From the NCBI GenBank assembly GCA_947471745.1, contig CANJKZ010001153.1:62001-126000 (forward strand): a DNA stretch of 64,000 nt, read 5' to 3'. A program made the position numbers and the translations under genes. Below are positions 56,221-64,000 of the stretch, piece after piece (positions within the stretch are counted from its first letter, which is position 1; each line of letters begins with the position of its first letter). This stretch comes from Closterium sp. Naga37s-1. Taxonomy: Eukaryota > Streptophyta > Zygnematophyceae > Desmidiales > Closteriaceae. Under the pieces are notes generated by a model. It saw only the letters and a list, made by a program, of their open reading frames with translations, ran no database searches and had not been told where the DNA came from.

Positions 56221-56792
56221 GCTGGCAGCAGGATTAGCGATTTGCTGTAAAAATCTGTATCAGGAATTGTAGTTTGAAATATACGGAGTGTTTTAAAAAA
56301 GCTGAAACTTGGTAGAAACAGATTGGTAAATTCGCAAGCATGAAATGCACAGAGGACAACCTTGCCCACTTCAAGTGCTGACGTTACAGTATCACTCATT
56401 CACAAGAAGCAGTTGCTCTAAGTTACAAATAAAGAGATAATAGAGGAAGGCCAGATCTACACCACACCACCCAGCTCTCTAAGTTACAAATAAAGAGATG
56501 TTACAGTCTCCAAGCCAGCTCCAGTGAGCATAAACCAATTTGAAAAGCTCCCACCCCACTGCTCTATTTCCACCTGCTGACCAGAGCCACTTGCTGTTAA
56601 GCACAGATAATAATAATTCAGTGAGACAGTAACCCGTTCCAGCCTCTATGTGTACAATCTCTGAGCTCGCTCCAACGTGGCATCCCCCAATCGGAAGAGC
56701 TCTGGGTGGGTGGTCAGATCGCACATGCTGACAGCGTCTATGCTGACATGCTGACACAAATCATAACTCAGTGACCCATTCCATATCAGCCT
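56221..56792 (-). repeat. Convergent intergenic space with a copy of the TcdA-like last exon
   Basis: About 56643-56710 (reverse strand) repeats the last 60 bp of the TcdA-like gene including its stop codon. A direct repeat CTCTAAGTTACAAATAAAGAGAT occurs near 56416 and 56475. The 3' ends of both convergent genes fall here. Confidence 0.7.
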
Positions 56793-59700
56793 CTATGTGT
56801 ACAATCTCCGAGCTCGTTCCAGGGTGGCATCCACCAATCGGAAGAGCTCTGGCTGCTCTGATTCCACCTGCTCCAATGGCATCGCCTCGTGTGCTTCCGC
56901 CTGCAGCCCAAAGGGAGGAAGCAGGAGATTACAGGGCGAGAATTTTGAGTTTGAGATGTCTCGTTTTGAGACGTCTTGTTTTAAGACGTCTCGTTTTGAG
57001 ACGTCTCGTTTTGAGACGTCTCAAAACAAGGGAGGAAGCAGGAGATTGCAGGGCGAGAATTTTGAGGCATATGCTGATCCTGTATTGTACTGTTATGAAA
57101 ATAAGATCTGGTAAGATTTCTGAAAGAAAGTCCAAGAAACCTCTTCCGAGCGGCCGAGCGAGCGAAGGTACAGCGAACGAGATGTATTGTGTGCGTACCT
57201 CGTCAAATGTGAAGAGAACGAGATTGTCAATGGTGGGAGGGAGAGCCGCATTCCACCTGCCACACAGCCACCACACAGGCCAAGAATGGTGGCTCCATTG
57301 AATCCATGAGTGAAACAAACATATTTGGGGACCACAGAGGAAAGGCTTTTCAAGATCACCTGGTGAGATTCATGTGCCCCATGGACTGCCAAAATTTTAA
57401 AAGAGACTCCAGAGTGACCCCAGAAGTGACCCCAGAAGTGACCCCAGAAGTGATCCCAGAAGTGAACCCAGAAATGACCCCAGAAGTGACGCCAACACAC
57501 CTGGTAAGAGTCATGTGTCCCATGGACCTCCAGATCGCTCGTCCAATATCCATGCCTCCTCCTCCCCCATTTCCTCCTCTCCCTCCAATTCCACCACCAA
57601 CCCCATTTCCTTCACCAGCAGATTTCACAGCCCGTTTTCTACGCTCCTCCTTCTTCCTCTGCTGCTGCTGCCTGCTCCTTCCCTGCTCCTGAGTGCCATT
57701 CTCCTGCCTCCTCTCCTCTCTCTGCTCATCTTCTCGTTGCTCCTCCGCCTTTTGTCCATTTCCCAGATTCTGCTCCCTTGTGCCCCCCTCACTTTCTCCC
57801 TGCTCCTGAGTGCCCCCTGCAATTTCTCCCTGCCCCTGGATCTCCTCCCCTTCCTCACCCTCCTCTCGCTTCTCTCCCCGTGTCTTCTCCTCCTCCTGTG
57901 ACCCAACATTGCCCTCGCCTTCGCCCGAGTGGCCGTGAAGAAGCTTCTCAGCAGCTTCCTTCTCCCGAAGATGCTGCCACGCGCTGCGGCCGCGCCACAC
58001 CTCCCTCACCACAAACATGACGTCATCCATGTCCACCTGTGCACACGTGGACATATGGATAGGGATATGGGCACTTTCGGGATGTTACATGAGAACTTTC
58101 AAAAGCCACATCACTTGCAAATGACCAGGGGGCACAAACATGACATCATCATTGTCCACCTGTGCTCATACACACATGCACACATGCACACATGCACACA
58201 TGCACACATACACACATGCACACATACACACATGCACACATACACACATACACACATACACACATGCACACATACACACATACACACATACACACATGCA
58301 CACATACACACAAACACACATGCACACATACACACATACACACATACACACATACACACATACACACATACACACATGCACACATACACACATACACACA
58401 TACACACATACACACATACACACATGCACACATGCACACATGCACACATGAACACATACACACATACACACATACACACATGCACACATACACACATACA
58501 CACATACACACATACACACATGCACACATGCACACATACACACATACACACATGCACACATGCACACATACACACATGCACACATTCACACATGCACACA
58601 TACACACATACACACATACACACATACACACATGCACACATGCACACATACGCACATGCACACATGCACACATGCACACATGCACACATGCACACATGCA
58701 CACATGCACACATACACACATACACACATGCACACATACACACATGCACACATGCACACATGCACACATACACACATCCACACATGCACACATGCACACA
58801 TACACACATACACACATGCACACATGCACACATACACACATACACACATGCACACATGCACACATACACACATACACACATGCACACATGCACACATGCA
58901 CACATACACACATACACACATGCACACATGCACACATGCACACATACACACATGCACACATGCACACATGCACACATGCACACATGCACACATGCACACA
59001 TGCACACATGCCCACATACACCACATCCACACATCCACACATCCGCACATACACACATGCAGACATGCACACAAGCACACATACACACATACACACATAC
59101 ACACATGCACACATGCACACATGCACACATGCACACATGCACACATGCACACATGCACACATGCACACATGCACACATACACACATGCACACATGCACAC
59201 ATGCACACATGCACACATGCACACATGCACACATGCACACATGCACACATGCACACATGCACACATGCACACACACACACACATGCACACATGCATACAT
59301 ACATGCACACATGCACACATGCACACATGCACACATGCACACATGCACACATGCACACATGCACACATGCACACATGCACACATGCACACATGCACACAT
59401 GCACACATGCACACATGCACACATGCACACATGCACACATGCACACATGCACACATGCACACATGCACACATGCACACATGCACACATGCACACATGCAC
59501 ACATGCACACATGCACACATGCACACATGCACACATGCACACATGCACACATGCACACATGCACACATGCACACATGCACACATGCACACATGCACACAT
59601 GCACACATGCACACATGCACACATGCACACATGCACACATGCACACATACACACATGCACACATACACACATGCACACATACACACATGCACACATGCAC

Positions 59701-62436
59701 ACATGCACACATGCACACATGCACACATGCACACATCACACATACACACATGCACACATGCAGACATACACACATCCACACATCCACACATACACACATG
59801 CACACATGCACACATACACACATACACACATGCACACATGCACACATGCACACATGCACACATGCACACATGCACACATGCACACATACACACATACACA
59901 CATCCACACATGCACACATGCACACATGCACACATACACACATGCACACATGCACACATGCACACATGCACACATACACACATACACACATGCACACATG
60001 CACACATGCACACATGCACACATGCACACATGCACACATGATACACACATGCACACATGCACACATGCACACATGTACACATGCACACATGCACACATGC
60101 ACACATGCACACATACACACATGCACACATGCACACATACACACATACACACATGCACACATACACACATACACACATACACACATGCACACATACACAC
60201 ATGCACACATGCACACATGCACACATACACACATGCACACATGCACACATGCACACATGCACACATGCACACATACACACATGCACACAACACACATGCA
60301 CACATACACACATACACACATGCACACATGCACACATGCACACATACACACATACACACATACACACATACACACATACACACATACACACATACACACA
60401 TGGACACATACACACATACACACGTGCACACATACACACATACACACATGCAAACATACACACATACACACATGCACACATACACACATACACACATACA
60501 CACATACACACATGCACACATGCACACATGCACACATACACACATGCACACATACACACATACACACATGCACACATGCACACATGCACACATGCACACA
60601 TGCACACATGCACACATGCACACATGCCATGCACACATGCACACATGCACACATGCACACATGCACACATGCACACATGCACACATACACACATACACAC
60701 TATGCACACATGCACACATGCACACATACACACATACACACATCCACACACATGCACACACATGCACACATACACACATGCACACATGCACACATGCACA
60801 CATGCACACATGCACACATGCACACATGCACACATGCACACATGCACACATGCACACATGCACACATGCACACATGCACACATACACACATGCACACATG
60901 CACACATGCACACATGCACACATTACACACATACACACATGCACACATGCACACATGCACACATGCACACATGCACACATGCACACATGCACACATGCAC
61001 ACATGCACACATACACACATGCACACATGCACACATGCACACATGCACACATGCACACATGCACACATGCACACATGCACACATGCACACATGCACACAT
61101 GCACACATGCACACATGCACACATGCACACATGCACACATGCACACATGCACACATGCACACATGCACACATGCACACATGCACACATACACACATGCAC
61201 ACATACACACATACACACATGCACACATGCACACATACACACATGCACACATACACACATACACACATACACACATACACACATACACACATACACACAG
61301 ATACACGCATGCACACATGCACACATGCACACATGCACACATGCACACATACACACATACACACATGCACACATACACACATACACACATACACGCATGC
61401 ACACATGCACACATGCACACATGCACACATGCACACATACACACATACACACATGCACACATGCACACATACACACATACACACATGCACACATGCACAC
61501 ATGCACACATGCACACATGCACACATGCACACATACACACATACACACATACACTCAGATGAGGATTTTGGAACAATTACACAAGCACGTGCGCCCATGC
61601 TCCTCCTACTCTCCACCAGCCTTTGGAGAAGCAGATAGAATGGCAACACTCAGCCCCTCCCCCCTCTACACACCTTACCGCCACACGCACACAACCCCAC
61701 ATGAGCGTACCACACATACTCCCTCCCACTCACTCATCCACACACACTGACCTCCACCTCCTGAGCCGATCCAAACCGCATCTCCTCCCTCTCCACCAGC
61801 CTCTGATGCAGCAGCGAGTAGTGGTCTGCACTTAGCCTCAACACCGGTTCGAACCCCACGTCCATTCCGGCCAATGAGGTGACGACACGTGTCGCCAGCG
61901 CCAGGCCAAACATGGCTGGTATGGTTCCCAGGACAGGGATGACTCTAACACGGAACCCTGGGACCACCTGTAACGAGTATGGACAAATGGGGAGTGGAGC
62001 AGGAAAAAAGATGATATGAGCTGTGTATCTCGTGGCAATCTGATGTGAAGATTACCAGCTGCAACAAGTACGACGATAAAGGTTTGTACTTTACTTTGAT
62101 AAGTAAAAAAGGAAAGAAATGAAAAGGAAAATCACAAGTCCAGCACAAAAATCAAAAGGAGAACCTGGGGAGCAACCTGAAAAGCACCTGAACATCACCT
62201 GGCTGGAGGTCAGCCGGCTGCAAGGAGTCGTCAGCCACGGGCAGCAGCTTGGCCTTGGGGCGGTCTAGGGAAAACGCCGCCTCCACTGCTGCTGCTTCCC
62301 CCAGCGCCTTGATTTGAGACTGCTCATACATTCACTATACCTGAAAATCAGCAGGCTGAAGAGAATCATCAGCCACGGGCAGCAGCTTGGCCTTGGGGCG
62401 GTTGAGAGAAAACACCGCCTCCACTGCTGCTGCTGC

Positions 62437-62501
<65 letters not shown>

Positions 62502-63970
62502 AACCCAGCACCTTGCTCCTAAGGAGCAAGAGAAAGACTGCGCGCCTCACAACATCACTCACCTGGAGGTCAGCAGGCTGCAAGGAGTCGTGAGCCACGG
62601 GCAGCAGCTTGGCCTTGGGACGATCCAGAGAAAACACCGCCTCCACTGCTGCTGCCGCTCCCAGCGCCTTGCGAAGCCGCTGCCGCACCTGCACAGGTGA
62701 GTTGGATTGAATGGTGACTAACTGATGTATGCTCGCATGTGTCAAGTGTGTCCATATGTATTCATGTTATGTCAAGTGTGTCTATATGTATTCATGTTTA
62801 CAAACATACATTGTATACTTGGTGGGTGGCTAGGTGGGCAGGTGGGAGGCTAGGTGGGGTGGCTAGGTGGGTGGTTAGAGGGGCGGGCGGGTGGTTACCG
62901 TACCGCACGAGAGAGAGGGTGGATGGACGACTCGCTGATGTCGGCGATTCGGATGCGGGTGGGGTCGGCACAAGCACTCGCACGCACCCATGGGCCATGG
63001 CATGGCAATGATGACAGGCGAAACTCTCAGCAATGAGAGGAGGGCGCAGTTGAGCAATGGTCAGTGGCTCACCGCACGAGAGAGAGGGTCGATGGACGAC
63101 TCGCTGATGTCAGCGATGCGGATGCGAGTGGGGCCGGCACGACCAAGAAAGGGTGCGTGCAGCAGGTGAGGGGTTGGCTGGGTGGGTGAGTGGGTAGTTG
63201 CCTCACCGCACGCGAGAGAGGGTCGATGGATGACTCGCTAATATCAGCAATGCGGATGCGAGTGGGGTCGGCACGGGCACCTGCCCCCATGGCGCTGATG
63301 ACAGGCAGGCCGCGGCGCACACAGGCTGAGAGCAGAGCCACCTACAGGAGAAGAAAAGAGAAGCAGGAGGTCTTGAGGGCGTTGGGGACTGTTGGGGTGA
63401 CGGCAATTTGGATGCGAGTGGGGTCCGCCCGAGCGCCAGCCCCATGGCACTGATGACCAGCAGACCGCAGCGCACACAGGCTGAGAGCAGCGCGACCTGT
63501 GAAAGACCAGACCAGGGAGAGACGGGGCATGGAAGACAGTTGTGGTCGAAGAAGTCTTGAAGCCTTGGGGTCGTGGGGCCTTGTGTTGTGGCGCTGCTGG
63601 GGCCTTGTTGACTGCTGTGCTGCTGTCACTGCTGCAACCCCTGTCTGGCCCCATGGCACTGATGTGATGACAGGCATGCCCTGGCGCACACAGGCTGAGA
63701 GCAGAGTCACCTCGATTCGATTCACTTCTATTACATTTGATTTGATTCGATTCGAACCTTTGTGTCGATGTTATCGATGCAGTCCACAACGTAGTCGGGC
63801 TGCCCGGACAAAAATTTCTCCTCGTTCTCCTCCGTGTACATGGCTGTCATTCCCTCCACTAGCGCTTCGGGCAGAATGCGAAGGAAATGCTCTCTCATGC
63901 ATTGCGCCTTGGAGATTCCAACATCTGCCCGCGTGGCAACAGCATGGCGATTGAGAGATGACAGTGACAC
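56793..63970 (-). CDS. tcdA: TcdA-like E1/ThiF-family protein (tRNA threonylcarbamoyladenosine dehydratase homologue), 5' end missing
   Basis: Minus-strand exons: 63970-63758, 63341-63207, 62688-62563, 61967-61752, 58036-57501, 57256-57199 and 56900-56793. All phases join, giving 463 aa of a partial protein. The ATP-binding GxGxxG part lies beyond the window. Family signs: SSLNRHAVATRADVG, DYVVDCIDNIDTK, GAGARADPTRIRIADI, DPLSRAVRQRLRK, then PGFRVRVIPVLGTIPAMFGL. Family members adenylate and cyclise t6A at tRNA position 37. The C-terminal extension VMFVVREVWRGRS...WRSM...RWN..LPPTIDNLVLFTFDE...HEAMPLEQ fits the plant version as I recall it. Here it is enlarged by an acidic Glu/Gln/Gly linker in the 58036-57501 exon. 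The intron between 61752 and 58036 holds the CACATR array. Several exons exist in two to five copies, so the chosen set is provisional. Confidence 0.8.
56910..57066 (+). repeat. Palindromic GAGACGTCTC array between direct repeats
   Basis: Five units of about 15-17 bp, GTTTTGAGACGTCTC, each containing the self-complementary GAGACGTCTC (56953-57027). The array is flanked by direct copies of GGAGGAAGCAGGAGATT(A/G)CA (56917 and 57030). It lies in an intron of the TcdA-like gene. Confidence 0.85.
57353..57400 (-). repeat. Copy of the exon end at 57501
   Basis: Encodes WQSMGHMNLTR on the reverse strand, repeating WRSMGHMTLTR at the end of the exon finishing at 57501. Confidence 0.8.
57411..57492 (+). 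repeat. 12-bp repeat (CCCCAGAAGTGA)n
   Basis: About seven units with variants, directly downstream (reverse strand) of the exon finishing at 57501. Confidence 0.88.
58168..61554. repeat. 3.4-kb (CACATR)n hexamer array in intron of the TcdA-like gene
   Basis: About 560 hexamers of ACACATGC or ACACATAC type. The tract is an almost perfect alternation of pyrimidine and purine, with two main unit variants (CACATG and CACATA) in irregular order, homogeneous CACATG blocks (for example 59100-59640), and rare breaks (59030, 59738, 60042, 60288, 60628, 60700, 60922). All six frames are open for long stretches, so the very long His/Thr and Cys/Val frames here are artefacts. Confidence 0.97.
62205..62515 (-). 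repeat. Two extra copies of the exon at 62688-62563, one with (CTG)n
   Basis: One copy (about 62315-62205) and another (about 62511-62343) repeat the AAAVEAVFSL..RPKAKLLPV block. The second contains a CTG/CAG triplet tract (about 62421-62500) encoding about 26 alanines and ends with a weaker GTATAG donor. Confidence 0.87.
62745..62880 (+). repeat. Short direct repeats downstream of the exon cluster
   Basis: TCATGTTATGTCAAGTGTGTC-type units occur twice (62735-62800), followed by GGTGGCTAGGTGGG repeats (62820-62880). No gene is seen. Confidence 0.7.
62904..63157 (-). repeat. Two copies of the exon at 63341-63207
   Basis: Copies at about 63150-63073 and 63057-62904 repeat DPTRIRIADISESSIDPLSRA with GTGAGC and GTACGG donors. 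The second also retains a decayed upstream part (LLSLLRVSPVII). Confidence 0.85.
63400..63710 (-). repeat. Two copies of the start of the exon at 63341
   Basis: Copies beginning at 63496 and 63710 encode VALLSACVRCGLLVISAMG and VTLLSACVRQGMPVI after AG acceptors, then lose the frame. They lie between the exons 63970-63758 and 63341-63207. Confidence 0.85.
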
Positions 63971-64000
63971 CTGTGGGATAACAGTTGGGGGAAAAAGGGG

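Noticed and set aside
58168-61554. Possible CRISPR-like array or telomere-like sequence
   Set aside because: There are no unique spacers between repeats, the unit is a simple hexamer, and the context is a eukaryotic intron.
57929-61750. Very long open frames of His/Thr or Cys/Val repeats on both strands
   Set aside because: They are created by a hexamer repeat without stop words in any frame. The region is an intron of the TcdA-like gene.

Overview
The window looks like nuclear DNA of a plant-lineage eukaryote, most likely a streptophyte green alga. Evidence: spliced genes with GT-AG introns, a chloroplast-type ascorbate peroxidase with an N-terminal targeting region, a chloroplast ABCB29/ATH12-like half transporter, Ty1/copia retrotransposons and very many simple repeats. 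The copia polyproteins and the repeat style remind me of zygnematophytes such as Closterium, but that is an inference made without a database search.

Layout. 1-1998: 3' end of a gene whose last exons look like a split dsRNA-binding domain (+). 2354-9459: complete ABCB29-like half-transporter gene (+, 8 exons). 10569-17765: three small secreted fasciclin (FAS1) genes, one on + and two closely related paralogues on -. 18757-48619: about 30 kb of nested retroelements. A non-LTR element of about 5.2 kb (RT plus zinc fingers, ending in poly(A)) was hit by copia-1 (19501-29398, -), itself hit by copia-2 (20528-24980, +), and by copia-3 (33692-48484, +), itself hit by copia-4 (38872-46340, -). All four copia insertions have exact 5-bp target duplications. 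48632-49291: a fold-back element. 49838-56220: ascorbate peroxidase gene (+, 10 exons). 56793-64000: convergent TcdA-like E1/ThiF-family gene (-, 5' end outside the window), with a 3.4-kb CACATR array in one intron.

The most unusual property is shared by all the cellular genes. Nearly every one carries partial or whole tandem copies of its own exons, usually keeping one splice site, inside neighbouring introns. I find this in the dsRBD-like gene, the transporter, all three FAS1 genes, ascorbate peroxidase (one exon present five times) and the TcdA-like gene (one exon present five times). The copies are diverged, so they are not simple assembly echoes.

Second, the non-LTR element's long frame is interrupted by seven stop codons that are all TAG, several at sites where CAG (Gln) is expected, which points to C-to-T change at CHG sites. 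Third, copia-3 and copia-4 have nearly the same proteins but very different short LTRs and different GC-rich leader repeats.

Exon coordinates below were placed by hand from splice consensus, reading phase and family similarity. They have not been tested against transcripts.
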